From Lamellibrachia columna (Eukaryota; Annelida; Polychaeta; Sabellida; Siboglinidae): a stretch of 64,000 bases of DNA. The notes under the pieces are model-generated. The model saw only the letters and a program-made list of their open reading frames with translations, searched no databases and was not told the DNA's origin. Shown here in pieces: positions 16,606 through 28,290 of this stretch (positions within the stretch are counted from its first letter, which is position 1; the number at the start of each line of letters is the position of its first letter). The stretch lies in contig OY759261.1 of the NCBI GenBank assembly GCA_963662155.1, forward strand, positions 10,110,072 to 10,174,071, given 5' to 3'. Made by a program: the position numbers and the translations under genes.

Positions 16606-17317
16606 GCTATGCAATGAAATGGTATTGAACAATTTGACATATGCGTGAATATTTTTACATGTTTTGCATAATGAACACCTGTTGTTAGAAATGGTGAAGT
16701 CAGTGTAAATTGTAATATTATATTATTTTATTATTATCTTTATCGTACTATTATTATTTGTTTTGTTTTACACATTTTCTCTTTGTAGTATTTAATAGTA
16801 GTAATTCAATAAATGTTTTATATACCACCTATTAATTTTTTACACCACAATTTTCAATTCAATTCAGTATACCTCCCTCATATCACAAAAAGCGGCAGAT
16901 GTACAGCTTTTTGCGCAATGTTTCTTTGTACCTCTGTCTAAGATGACATTATCAATAATTGTTTGCATCAAGCTAACAACATAGTTGTAGTTATAATATA
17001 AGCTTAAACATTAAAATAGTTATAATTTCTTCAACATGCTCATTCATTGCAATGTTTATATCGATGGAGTTTTTATTTGACCTACTTGATGACCAATATT
17101 GCGTAAAATGTTAACTGTTTCAAAATTCCTCTAATTAAAAGCGCTGTAGAAAACGTGTTGATTAATAAACTCAGTCTCCTCGAAGGTCTCCACCAAGTGC
17201 CTACTCTGTGTTTGCACAACCATAAAACTATTCATGGTGATGCGCAGGGCCTTACAACAAGTAAATCGTTCGGTGAATGTCGTTCTATTGAATAATGCCG
17301 TTTGAATTAATTTGGAA

Positions 17318-18358
17318 TTACGCATGGCCTATATAGTTCGCATCGCATGCATCCACGCATTTCGTTAAATCCCTCTGGCAGTGCTCGATTGATTTTTCCA
17401 CAAAGAAGTTGAGCGCCCGACCACACAATTGCCGCATACACGCTATGTTCGTAAGGCGACAGTGGCTGAGACATAGCGTATACGGGGAGTAATGTTTCTT
17501 GGCACCGTTGACGCTGATGTTGCGCAGAAGGAAGAATGCACCGACAGCCTGCAATGGGAAGAAGATGCAAACGAAAGGGAAAATACAGCTGCTGTAAAAA
17601 GTATGCTTAAGATGCAAACTAAGCTCAGAGTTTTTAGCCAGTAGGTTGAGTACAACCGGGCTTATCGGGTACACCTGTGTAGGGGCATGCCATCATCACA
17701 CATGGTTAACTCGCAGTTCAGATTGTGTTGCACCGGATTAGCTACAATAGACGACTCTTTGTAATAGGCATTTACATCTACGTATTGGAACGATACAGTC
17801 CTTGCTGTTTTGTGCGTTTCGAACAAGACTTTATTTGTATTACCAAATATGACCTCCATTTATCAAGTGATAAACGAATAAGTTTCGCGAGAATAACTAT
17901 TGTGTTATCAGACACTAGTGTCTTCGTGAACTGGCGAATTGTGACAGCGACAATCGGTGGCGCCACATAACGGGGCCTGAATAATCGAGGCTACTCGGAA
18001 TATCCAATCAATACAACCCCCATCTGAGCATGTGCGCCAAATAATCATAACGCATGCAGATCATAATTTTTATTTTTTTTACAGATTTATGTTACCAGTC
18101 TTACAGGTGTTCAGCACTCGAAGTTTGCACCACTCAGGATTGGCACCACTTAGGGTTGGCACCAGTCAGGACTGGCACCACTCAGGGTTAGCACCACTTA
18201 AGGTTGGCATCAGTGGTCAAAACGTGATATTGCCACTTTACAAGCTATGCAGTTTGGACTTCATATATGGAGTAAGCCACGTCATTTCGTTTCAAGTACG
18301 TACAAATACTTACAAGTATGATTCGCATTATTGGACGGCTGTTTTACGCGAGTAGAAC
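17318..18358 (-). CDS. Secreted six-cysteine peptide precursor, copy 2 (spliced)
   Basis: Paralogue of the gene at 5,431-7,400; predicted 81-residue secreted peptide of unknown function. Coding exons on the minus strand are 18,328-18,314 (MRIIL, in a 45-nt exon 18,358-18,314) and 17,548-17,318 (76 codons plus TAA). The donor is GTAAGTATTT and the acceptor CCATTGCAG. The 45-nt exon has a good upstream acceptor (GATTTGCAG) and the same 30-nt leader length as copy 1. In exon-2 numbering, cysteines 26, 37, 42, 57, 64 and 68 give C-x10-C-x4-C-x14-C-x6-C-x3-C; Cys30 is extra. LCGR at 41-44 is shared. Outside the cysteines and LCGR the copies differ widely while both stay open, as expected for fast-evolving secreted peptides under selection. 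The 765-bp intron holds a 16-bp minisatellite. Confidence 0.72.
18127..18216. repeat. 16-bp minisatellite
   Basis: Five and a half copies of a 16-bp unit close to GCACCACTCAGGGTTG, inside the intron of peptide gene 2. Confidence 0.9.
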
Positions 18359-18984
18359 CTGCAAATCAGCAGACATGTGTGTGTTGGCAATATTATAAAT
18401 ATGTACAATTCACAACCATAGCAATACTTCAATGTTAGGTTCAACAGCACAAATGATAATATATTCAAACCGTAAACACTATTTGTATGATCAATATAAC
18501 TTTCAACTCGAGTTTCACTGATGTTCAAATGATGTTCGTATACTGAGGGAAAAGCATGAGTAACGTGTGCAGTGGAATGAGTAAAAGAGTACGTACTGTC
18601 TTTAAAATCAAAACAACAATAGTCATTGTTTGTCAGATCAGGTAACTTGCGAAGGTGAATTTAGCCTTGAGAGATATATATGCAACACAACTACTTCGCC
18701 ACTTTTGCTGTTCGGTTCGGTGGGACCAAAACTAATTTAATAATGTAAGGGTTTAAAAAAAAAATACCATGGAACCTAAAAGTTCAATGCAAAAAGCTGA
18801 TTTTTGCACCACATATCGCTGAATGGGTCTAAAAATACTAAAAATCCCCAAAACTAACAAAACATTCTAGATTCTTCAGAACATGGAATTATACCATTTT
18901 AAAATGTAATCAGTCCGGTTACTGTCGTGCTTGATTGAAGCAAAAGCTTGAAGCCAGATATTGAGCTGACATTGTTGTAGCCAA

Positions 18985-19172
18985 ATAACAAATTTGGACA
19001 AACGAGCGAGCATGTCGTAGTCGATACTAGATAGGTTCGATATTTCTTTAAACAAATAACTAATGTGGACAAATGAGCGAGCATGTCGTAGTCGATACTA
19101 GATAGGTTCGATATTTCTTTAAACAAATAACTCATGTGGACAAATGAGCGAGCATGTCGTAGTCGATACTAA
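18985..19172. repeat. 71-bp tandem repeat
   Basis: CATGTCGTAGTCGATACTA recurs at 19,011, 19,082 and 19,153, a 71-bp period, with nearly identical sequence between. A diverged single relative lies at 8,897-8,975. Confidence 0.9.
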
Positions 19173-19236
19173 CTAATTAAATTAAATACTAATTAAATAC
19201 TAACGACTCAGATGCCGATAAAAAAATCCGATTTAT

Positions 19237-21175
19237 ATGGGAGACTCCAAAAGCAGTTGTAGATCAAAAGCAAAGACAGATTTACTAATCATGATGGATG
19301 ACTTCAATGCCTATATTGGAAAGGACAACATAGGAAAAGAGCTAGTCATGTGGAAAGAGGGCCTTGATGAGATAAACGAGAACAGAGAACTATTCACCGA
19401 CTTCTGCCACGTCAACAGTCTGGTTATCGGGGGAAGTGTATTCCCACACAAGATAATTCACAATACCACATGGATTTCAACAGACCATCAGACAGAGAAC
19501 CAGATTAATCACATCTGTATAGCCAGTACCTTTAGAAAAACCTGCTCCAAGAGGGGAGCTGATGTGGGGACAGACAACCACATGGTCATGGGAAAAACCA
19601 AATTCAAGCTCAAGATATATCACCCAACGGCAACAAAACCAGGATACAGATACAACACCGAACTGTTGATAGACATAACAATCAAGTGCAGCTTCAAGTT
19701 GGAACTAGCAAACATATATCAACTCCTGTCCAACCTCATTGAAGACGATGCAACAGTGGAACAAGTGTGGCAACAAAGCAAATAAGCATGGAAAGAAACA
19801 TGTGACAAGATACTCGGTAAGAGAACAAGACAGCACTGAATTTCAGCCGCAACCTTGGAGAAGGTAGCAGGAAGGAAGCAATTAAAAACAAAAATAAACA
19901 ACAGCAATAGAAGAGCAGACAAGACAGAAGCACACCGCCTGTATACAGAAGCCAACAAGGAGGTAAAAAGAAGTGTAAACTGCGACAAGAAAGACTTTGT
20001 GGAGAGACTGACCGGCCAAACAGAAGAAAACGCAGGACAAAGAAATCTGAAAGAATTGTATGAAATTACACGGAAGCTAGCGGGTACACGTCATAACGAT
20101 GAACAGAACTGGACAGGTATTGAAAACAAAGTAGATAAACTCAACCGATGGAAAGAGTATTTCGAAGAACTACTAAACCGACCTTCACCTGATAAGCCTC
20201 CAGATATACCTCCGGCTGAAACTCCACTTCGCATCAACACCGACTTACCATCAAAACAGGAAATCAGGAAACCAATCCTGCAGTTGAAGAACGGGAAAGC
20301 ACCGGGCCCAGATGGGAGTCCCCCAGAAGCAATAAAGGCTGATACAGAGATATAAGTGGACTGTTTGTACCGGCTCTTTGGGAAGATCTGGGTTGAAGAA
20401 GATATTCCAGAAGATTAGAGACATGGCCACCTGTTCAAGCTCCCCAAGAAAGGCAATTTGAAAAACTGCAAAAACTGGAGAGGCATCACATTACTGTCAA
20501 TACCATGAACAATTTTCAACAGGGTTCTTCTGGAAATAATTAAAACAAAGGTTGAAAGACTACTGCGGGAGGAACGGGCTGGCTTTCGGAAGGAGAGGGC
20601 ATGCACGGACCATAATATAGATACTTTATGAGTGATCCCTGGACATTCCCTGGAAAGGAATTCTCCTCTGTAATTCATTTTCGTAGACTTCGAAAAAGCT
20701 TTCGATAGCGTGGACCGTATTGCCCTTCGGAAGTTAGTTGCACATTACGGTATCCCGCAAAAAGATCATCAGACTGATTATTACAACTTATGAACCATCC
20801 ATTTGCCAGATTGTCCACAGTGGCCCCTCCTCCTCTTCTGTCTCCATTACTGTTTATGTTGGCAGTTGATTGGATTATGATATCAACAATAGAAGGTTAC
20901 CAGCAGGGAATCCAGTGGACACTCTCCAAACAGCTAGAGGATATTGACTTTGCAGATGACGTTGCACTATTTTTACATCATGACAACATGCAGAACAAGG
21001 TGACATCACTGTATAAGTCTGCTGCAAAATTGGGTCTGAAGATCAGCAAAAAGAGAACCAGGACTATGAGAGCAAATCACGCGAATAAGAGTAGCATTCT
21101 GTTGAGGGGTGAGGACATCTCTGACAGAGCAGAGACGGTGGCACGGACCGAGAGATCAAAAGCAGGATAGGGAAA
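19237..21175 (+). pseudogene. Degraded LINE, endonuclease plus reverse transcriptase
   Basis: Remains of a non-LTR retrotransposon of the type often labelled craniofacial development protein 2-like in animal genomes. Endonuclease part 19,237-19,785: DDFNAYIGKDN near 19,289 and TDNHMV near 19,572. A linker frame (19,855-20,355) ends in KNGKAPGPDG, the start of the polymerase domain. Polymerase pieces follow in shifting frames: FVDFEKAFDSVDR near 20,680 and FADDVALF near 20,949, then KLGLKISKKRT. Several stops and frameshifts break it (for example after 19,785, 20,355 and 20,640). It cannot be active. Its codon use is less AT-rich than the intact LINE at 11-14 kb, so it is a different and older family. 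Confidence 0.88.
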
Positions 21176-21269
21176 GCCACAGGTCATCTCCGTCAAGACC
21201 AGGCTTCCGATTTTTAACAGGAAGCTTGTGGTCTACCTATGCTCCATACGGAGTATAAGGCAAGTAAGT

Positions 21270-21510
21270 CGTGTCCGATATCGCATTATGTTTAAGATCT
21301 GCACAATTACCTGTCTGGCACTTTCATCCAAGCAACCGGCATGTTTACATTCACTGCTCATTCATGCAAGACAGCTTAGACAGCTTCGATTATATAATTC
21401 TTATCTAATCTGTGGAAATCGCTCCCTGATAGTGTTAGGTATGTAGAAAATATAACAACATTTCGTCGTAAGCTAACAAACCCACCTGTTTATCCTCATT
21501 AGCTCCTCAG
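21270..21510 (+). pseudogene. LINE C-terminal fragment, CR1/L2-like
   Basis: Follows the previous element directly. In changing frames it reads the family C-terminal pattern: an RIMFKIC..T.L segment, then an RQLR..LYNS..LWNSLP-like segment and a VENITTFRRKL end near 21,460. Two unrelated LINE tails side by side suggest one inserted next to or into the other. Confidence 0.6.
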
Positions 21511-21869
21511 TTATAACTGTTTAGAAGTGGAACTGCTTATCGACTAGGAACTGCTTAAGCCACTTTGTATTGGCGCGCTGCGGAGATGGGTGTCCCGAGG
21601 ATTTTAGCGCAATAGAAGTATTTTATATTACATATATTGTATTATATATTTGTTTACATATAACCAAAGTAACCAAAACAGCTAAATGTAAAATGCTTAA
21701 AAAGAATAAGGAACACATCACGTCTGAAACGAATGTGACATTTTATTTAATGAAATAACTTTGACGGATTTTAATATCGCATAAGTATAGCTGTACAAAT
21801 AATATCAATGTACCGATAACATGCAGATAAAAAAAATAACATATAAAATAACAAAGACAAGCTACTGCT

Positions 21870-22219
21870 CGCATACACCCGCTACCACCACCGCAACTGT
21901 AACCTCGACGTACCGCATACACCCGTTACCACCACCACAACTGACGCTGTAACCTCGACGTACCGCATACACCCGCTACCACCACAACAACTCACGCTGT
22001 AACGTCATCGTACCGCATACACACGCTACCACCACAGCAACTCACGTAGTAACGTCAACGTACCGCATATACCAGCTACCACCACAGCAACTCACGTAGT
22101 AACGTCAACGTACCGCATATACCAGCTACCACCACAACAACTCACGCTGTAACATCAACGTACTAAATACACCCGCTACCACCACCTCATCTCACGCTGT
22201 AACCTCAACGTACCGCATA
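21870..22219. repeat. 50-bp tandem repeat, seven copies
   Basis: Units start with CGCATACACC (or close variants) at 21,870, then every 50 bp from 21,914 to 22,164; the first unit is 44 bp. Each holds a CTACCACCAC block and an ACGTAC end. Confidence 0.95.
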
Positions 22220-22365
22220 TTTCTTAATCTTGTTTAGTTTAAATACATCCATAAAGAGACAATGCTTGTTAACATACCAAATATTTAACAATGCTGTCAT
22301 ATTGCATTTCCCTGTATTTCAAGAATCAACACCGATATCTAGAGAAGTGTATTGGCCATGAAAGT

Positions 22366-22512
22366 ACATACCTTTAGACCTACAAATTGTCAAAAGCTCT
22401 AAGACGTGGTGTACCACAAATAAATGTAGATGGCGCATCTGTCCAACGGTAAACGCGACTGTGACCTCATCTGACAGATGGTTTGCGATTCAAGGGCAAG
22501 TATAGTTTGCCT
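22366..22512 (+). mobile_element. tRNA-like SINE candidate, copy 3
   Basis: Clearest of the three copies: GGTAAACGCGACTGTGACCT followed 14 bp later by GGTTTGCGATTCAAG, resembling tRNA A- and B-box regions. It would be pol III-driven if real; no poly(A) or simple tail was identified. Confidence 0.35.
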
Positions 22513-22519
22513 TATTTTA

Positions 22520-23210
22520 TTCTATACTTCACCTTTATACTGAACACAATCTTCTAGTCCCGCGGTTCGACGTAAGAGGCACTTTCTATGCCAGTTTAAC
22601 CTTGGTGCTAGTGGCACACTCATACCAGGCCCCACAAAAAAGGGGCCTTCACTAAATCAACCATATTCCACCAAATTAGCCGCTGAGAGTTTATCTTCTC
22701 TTTCCTTTAATCGAACTCTCACGTGTGACCTAGAAAATTAACCAGATCTGACTATTCGTATAATCACACGGGGAGAATAAATATAAGTTTATTTTTCAAC
22801 TCTCCTTTTCTGACACACGATTAGTTACTCTATTTTGGCATACCATTGTGCACATATTCATGCCACAGTATACTGCTTTGATGATGATGATGTGAAATGT
22901 TGATTGATTAATTGATTGATTTACATCTCTAGAATCATTGGTAAGTAATTTGGCGGAAAGAATGTGGATGTCACTCATTGTTTCTCTTGAACTTTATTTA
23001 GACTCTCCATTTTCTAGCATTATTGTGTGGTATGTCATCGTATGTTGTTGTTCTAGCTTGTCGTGGTGAGCTGGGTTTTAGTTTGTCGTCATACGCTGTA
23101 TTTTTTTTATATATGTTTGTAAGCCTTCGTCAACAACAATCTGTGAATGTCTACGCTCAAACATAGTTGAGTAAGCGCTAAGATGTGAGTTTACCTCCTT
23201 AGTCCATATC
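22520..23210. other. Intergenic stretch
   Basis: No gene, RNA or repeat recognised; short frames only. Confidence 0.5.
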
Positions 23211-23212
23211 AC

Positions 23213-23215
23213 CCG

Positions 23216-23279
<64 letters not shown>

Positions 23280-23510
23280 TATGTGCGTACCTAACTTCTT
23301 GCCTGACCATACTCAAACACCCAACCATCACCCATGCACCCACGTGGGTGTGTGCGTGTGGGTGGGTGGATTTGTGGGTGCGTGAGTGGGTGGTTGGTGC
23401 ATGGATGTTTGGGTGGTGGGATCGTGGGTGGGTGGGTGGGTGGGCGCGTGGGTGGGCACTTTCGTGCGTGGATGCGTGTGAGGGTGCGGGGGTGGATGGG
23501 TGTATACCTA
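23213..23510. repeat. (GTGC)n microsatellite and GGGT-rich tract
   Basis: About 68 bp of GTGC repeats (23,213-23,281), a 55-bp break, then GTGGGTG-rich sequence to about 23,510. The G-runs could form a quadruplex on the plus strand. Frames across both strands here are artefacts. Confidence 0.93.
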
Positions 23511-23779
23511 CCTAACATCTTGAATGACTATCTACATATATCCGAATCCGTAACCACCAACCCACCGACCCACGCACAAATGCACTTACCCACCCAGCCA
23601 CACTTCCACCTACCATCCAACGCTCGCCCACTGGCCATCCCTTCCAGTCGTTTGTAGATCGTGTCAGAGTACTGATCTTCCCTCGTTTGTTGTCAAGGTC
23701 GTTCACAAAGTTGTCAAACACTCTGGTTGAGGCAGTCCTGGCATATGAGTCAGTATGAAAGTGTTCAGCTCAACAAACA

Positions 23780-23885
23780 TGACATAGTTGGAGCCTCTGG
23801 CGTCGGAAAAATCCCTGTAAGCCTCTTAATCTCATATCATCCTTGGAGCCTCTGGCGGTGTTGATTAAACCCTAAGCACGGTGTC
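23780..23885 (+). repeat. Fragment resembling the tail of the Polinton-like unit
   Basis: Contains two GGAGCCTCTGGCG words, the second in a TCATCCTTGGAGCCTCTGGC context. The same arrangement lies downstream of the protease remnant at 50,305-50,430. Confidence 0.4.
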
Positions 23886-23943
23886 TCATGCACACGCACG
23901 TAACACACATGCATGCACGTGATTAAATTACATTGATATGTAA

Positions 23944-24273
23944 TGCCGGAGGTATTATACATAGACAGGGAAGGCAGCTGTATTGAAACAGCATATATCG
24001 TCCTCAATAAGAACATTATGGTGCATTATTCAAATAAAACTGCCGAAAATATGTTGGCTGGGACTGAATCACACCCTATTAGAACTGTCCTAATACGCGC
24101 CGATTAAGTGAAGCATTTGTCCTATAGAATCAAACTTCCCGTACTGATTCTACTGCACCGAGTCCACTGTACCTGTGAAGGCGATCTGACGGTGTGTGGC
24201 GGCTGCATGTAGTTCACCAGCGCTTGGGCGTACGGGTGCCCCGCCACCCACAAGATTCCAGATACCACGTCAA
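23944..24273 (+). repeat. Left part of a dispersed repeat unit, split by the foldback element
   Basis: Starting at TAATGCCGGAGGTATTAT, this stretch matches 53,318-53,651 in order and orientation, including GGTGCATTATTCA, CGCCGATTAAGTGAA and GGTGCCCCGCCACCCACAAG. The match continues on the far side of the foldback element at 33,153. Confidence 0.88.
24266..24273. repeat. Left target site duplication CACGTCAA
   Basis: CACGTCAA precedes the element and recurs at 33,153-33,160. The uninterrupted copy has ACCACGTCAACATTG at 53,642-53,656. Extending to ten bases (ACCACGTCAA against CTCACGTCAA) gives two mismatches. Confidence 0.85.
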
Positions 24274-24329
24274 TAGTATGTGTGGCAAAATTTGGGGCAC
24301 TTTCTGATTGGTCGATAGCAGTTTCACCA

Positions 24330-25560
24330 CCAGGGGGCGCCACAGGGGTAATTGTGTCGACGGATCTCATTGGTCGAGAGCAGTCACGTGACTTATGACG
24401 TCACAGCTCATTTGCATAAATTTACATAAATTAGCAAAAATACACCGTTTTGTAGTGAAACCGTCAGCAGGGGGCGCAACGTCCATCCCCTGTTATCAAT
24501 TAGCATAAATTACCAAAAATCGCACTCCTTTGCGGTCATACTGTCACCAGGGGCGCCAAAGGGATTCATTCTGATTGGTCGAGAGCCGTCACATGACCTA
24601 TGACGTCTATATTTGCATAAATTAGCATATAGTGCACTCTTTTGTGGTGAAACCGTCACCAGGGGGCACTACTGGTCAATTGTGTCGACGGTTTGTGACC
24701 TAGTTTTGATTGTTCTGATTGGTCGAGAGCCTTTTGTGGTGAAACTGTCACCAAGGGGCGCTACCGGTCAATTGTATCGATGGTTTGTGACCTAGTTTCG
24801 ACTGATATGATTGGTCGAGAGCCGTCACGTGATTTATGACGTCACAGCTCATTTGCATAAATTTACATAAATTTGCATAAATTACACCGTTTTGTAGTGA
24901 AACCGTCACCCTATTATCGCTCAAATGGCAACATTTGGGGCACTTTCTGATTGGTCGAGAGCAGTTTCACCACCGGGGCGCCACATGGGTAGTTGTGTCG
25001 ACGGATCTCATTGGTCGAGAGCAGTCACGTGACTTATGACGTCACATCTCATTTCCATCAATTTACATCAATTAGCAAAAAATACACCGTTTTGTAGTGA
25101 AACCGTCACCAGGGGGCGCAACCTGTCATCCCCTATTATCAATTAGCATAACTTACAAAAAATCGCACTCCTTTGCGGTCATACTGTCACCAGGGGCGCC
25201 ACAGGGATTCATTCTGATTGGTCGAGAGCCGTCACGTGACCTATGACGTCACATCTCATTTGCATAAATTTACATAAATTTGCATAAATTACACCGTTTT
25301 GTAGTGAAACCGTCACCGGGGGAGCTACAGGTCAATTGTGTCGACGGTTTGTGACCTAGTTTCGGCTGTTCTGATTGGTCGACAGCCGTCACGTGACTGA
25401 TGACGTCACAGTTCCTCATTTGTATATCACGTGACTTCTCTATACATGCCGCCATCTTGTTTTACTGCCATGTTGTTTTGCGATGATACGGTCACGAGGA
25501 GGCGTTGCTACAATGTCACAGTTCCTCGTTTGCATATCACGTGACCTCTCTATGGAGGCT
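24330..25560 (+). promoter_or_regulatory. Repeated CCAAT / E-box / CRE / octamer cassettes, left arm
   Basis: A module with ATTGG (inverted CCAAT), CACGTGA (E-box), TGACGTCA (cAMP response element) and ATTTGCAT (octamer) in fixed order recurs at about 24,330, 24,560 (degraded), 24,810, 25,010, 25,215 and 25,370. CACGTGAC without the full module follows at 25,430 and 25,537. CACCAGGGGGCGC-like words (resembling a CTCF-type core) separate the modules. Whether any of this binds factors is inference. Confidence 0.55.
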
Positions 25561-25667
25561 GTCATCTTGTTTTGGGGCATTGTTTTGCGCTGATACGATT
25601 ACTAGACGGCGCTGCGGGGCAAGGTCGAAGGTCAAAGGTCACCGATTTTTGTGCTGATACGATTGCC

Positions 25668-25822
25668 TGTTAGGGTTAGGGTTAGTAACCCTAATTCTGA
25701 CGTCTGTAGTGAACCCTAATACGGACCCTGTAGGGTTATTAACCCTAATGAAAGGTCAAAGATCGCCGATCTGTTGTACTTATGCAATTGCCAGTTAGGG
25801 TTAGGGTTAGTAACCCTAATTC
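25668..25822 (+). repeat. Telomere-like TTAGGG runs, left arm
   Basis: GTTAGGGTTAGGGTTAG occurs at about 25,672 and 25,795, each followed by inverted AACCCTAA, with another TAGGGTTATTAACCCTA between. The mirrored set is on the right arm at about 32,030-32,185. Confidence 0.85.
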
Positions 25823-26033
25823 AGTCGTCTTTGGTTTAATACTGACGATTATGACGCGCTTTCCGAGACGTGTCTGTGTACAGAACCGGTATGAACCGGT
25901 TCAAACCGGTTTGAACCAGTTTCATGTAGTTTTTTTCTTCTTTTCTGGAACATTCGAACGACGTTATGGAATTTTCCACGCTCACGAAAAGAAACACCAT
26001 CCCGCATTTTCACCCTGCTAGCAGACTGAAACC

Positions 26034-26382
26034 TTGCGGACGAATGTTCGTCCATGCAGCGGGAAAAACGTAACCATGCATGTAAGCTATGCGACGCAAA
26101 TTGCCTCGTTGCATTATATCGAGAACCTTTCGACGTATTTCGTTTCGTGTCGACATCTACGTACCGCCTATTTCACAACGAGTCTGCAAAAAACACCGCG
26201 AGGTCAAAAGGTCAAAAGTCAAGGTCAACAAAACAAACACCGCCGCTTTCTGGAACGTTCGAACGAAGTTACGCCTTTTCACCCAGCTAGCAGACGGAAA
26301 TCTAGCAGACGAAAGTTCGTGCATGCAGCGGGAAAAACCCAGAAAAAGTACATCGTCAGCAAACTTTCAGGGTAAACTGTAG
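26034..26382 (+). other. Open-frame segment, left arm (mirrored at 31,451-31,795)
   Basis: Three overlapping plus frames of 78-113 codons, basic and without a known domain. The right arm carries the same segment inverted, with small indels. Related blocks at about 25,938-26,075 and 26,248-26,340 show an internal tandem duplication (TTCTGGAAC..TTCGAACGA and GCATGCAGCGGGAAAAA). Openness in several frames argues against a real coding region. Confidence 0.3.
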
Positions 26383-26735
26383 GAGGTATGGGTAAATTGT
26401 AGGAATTATGGGTAAACTGTAGGAGTTATGGGTAACCTGTAGGAATTACGGGTAAACTGTAGGAGTTATGGGTAACCTGTAGGAATTATGGTTAAACTGT
26501 AGGAGATATGGGTAAACTGTAGGAATTGTGGGTAAACTGTAGGAATTATGGGTAAACTGTAGGAGGTATGGGTAAACTGTAGGAAGGCTTGTGCGCTCCC
26601 ACTCGTGTTGTCTTTTTTCACACTGGTCAGTCGCAAAACTGTAGGAGTTATGGGTAACCTGTAGGAATTATGGGTAAACTTTAGGAGTTATGGGTAAACT
26701 GTAGGAGGTATGGGTAAACTGTAGGAAGGCTTGTG
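26366..26735. repeat. 20-bp minisatellite, left arm
   Basis: Tandem GGGTAAACTGTAGGAGTTAT units (26,366-26,590 and 26,634-26,735), interrupted by one copy of the 62-bp repeat. Confidence 0.93.
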
Positions 26736-26739
26736 CGCT

Positions 26740-26965
26740 CCCACTCCTCTTGTTTTTTTCACACTGGTCAGTCGCTGTTGGTGGACTTTGGCTTGTACGC
26801 TTCCACTCGTCTTGTCTTTTTCACACTGGTCAGTCGCTGTTGGTGGAATTTGGCTTGTGTACTTCCACCCGCCTTGTCTTTTTTGACACTGGTCAGTCGC
26901 TGTTGGTGGACTTTGGCTTGTGCGCTCTCACTCTTCTTGTCTTTTTTGACACTGGTCAGTCGCTG
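26740..26965. repeat. 62-bp tandem repeat, left arm
   Basis: About four copies with CACTGGTCAGTCGCTGTTGG and CTTGTCTTTTT blocks; single copies also interrupt the neighbouring 20-bp array. A sister set of four copies forms the centre of the spacer (28,650-28,905). Confidence 0.9.
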
Positions 26966-28290
26966 ATGGAGACATTGACCACAATGTGACATACACGGAG
27001 ACATTGACTGCTATGTGACATGTATGGAGGCATTTACCGCTGTGTGATATGTATGGAGACGTTTACCACCATGTGATATGTGTGGAGACATTTACCCCTG
27101 TGTGATATGTATGGAGACATTTGACACCATGTGGTAGGCATGAAGACATTGACTATCAAGTGACATGCATGGAGACATTGACCGTCATGTGACATGCATG
27201 GAGACATTTACTGCTGTGTGATATGTATGGAGACATTTGACACCATGTGACATGCATGGGGACATTTACCACTGTGTTATATGCGTGGAGACATTGACCA
27301 CAACGTGACATGCATGAAGACATTGACTGCTATGTGACATGTATGGATACATTTACCGCTGTGTAATATGTATGGAGACGTTCACCACCATGTGATATGT
27401 GTGGAGACATTTACCCCTGTGTGATATGTATGGAGACATTTGACACCATGTGGTATGCATGGAGACATTGACTGCCATGTGACATACATGGATACATTGA
27501 CCACCATGTGACATGCATGGAGACATTTACCGCTGTGTGATATGTATGGAGACATTCACCACCATGTGATATGTGTGGAGACATTTGACACCATGTAACA
27601 TGCGTGGAGACATTGACAGCCATGTGATATGTATGGAGACATTTGACACCATGTGATATGTGTGGAGACATTTGACACCATGTAACATGCGTGGAGACAT
27701 TGACAGACATGTGATATGTATGGAGACATTTGACACCATGTGGTATGCATGAAGACATTGACTGCCATGTGACATGCTTGGAGACATTGACTGTCAAGTG
27801 TTGGAAGTCTGCAAGTTGGAAGTTTGTGCTTTGGAATTTGCAAATTGGAAGTTCTCCACTCCACTCCACTCCACTTTGAAAGTTTATGTTATGAAAGTTT
27901 GCAAGTTGCTTCACCGATCACACATGTTTTGAAAGTTTGTGTCATAAAATTTTTTTTGGAGACATTGACTGCCATGTGACATGCATGAAGACATTTACCG
28001 CTGTGTGATATGCATGGAGACATTGACCACAAAGTGACATGCATGGAGACATTGACTGGTATGTGACATGTATGGAGACATTTACCGCTGTGTGATATGT
28101 ATGGAGACATTTGACACCATGTGATATGCGTGGAGACATTGACCACCATGTGAAATGCATGGAGACATTGACCACCATGTGATATGCATGGAGACATTTG
28201 ACACCATGTGATATGCATGGAGACATTGACTACCATGTGACATGCATGGATACATTGACAACCATGTGACATGCATGGAGAAATTGACCG
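26966..28290. repeat. 29-bp minisatellite, left arm
   Basis: Tandem units like GGAGACATTGACCACCATGT plus GACATGCAT, 29 bp, at 26,966-27,795 and 27,955-28,290, with a 160-bp GTTTGCAAGTTGGAAG-type block between. A higher-order period of 319 bp (11 units) is visible from 27,091 to 27,410. Long frames over the array are artefacts. Confidence 0.92.

Noticed and set aside
22400..22512. Functional tRNA gene
   Set aside because: The B-box-like part is present but acceptor and anticodon stems do not pair convincingly by eye.
25668..25822. True chromosome end or interstitial telomere
   Set aside because: Only a few TTAGGG units, each followed by inverted units, and mirrored inside a mobile element.
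26733..27004. Frames with LVFFDTGQSLL-type repeats
   Set aside because: Translation of the 62-bp tandem repeat.
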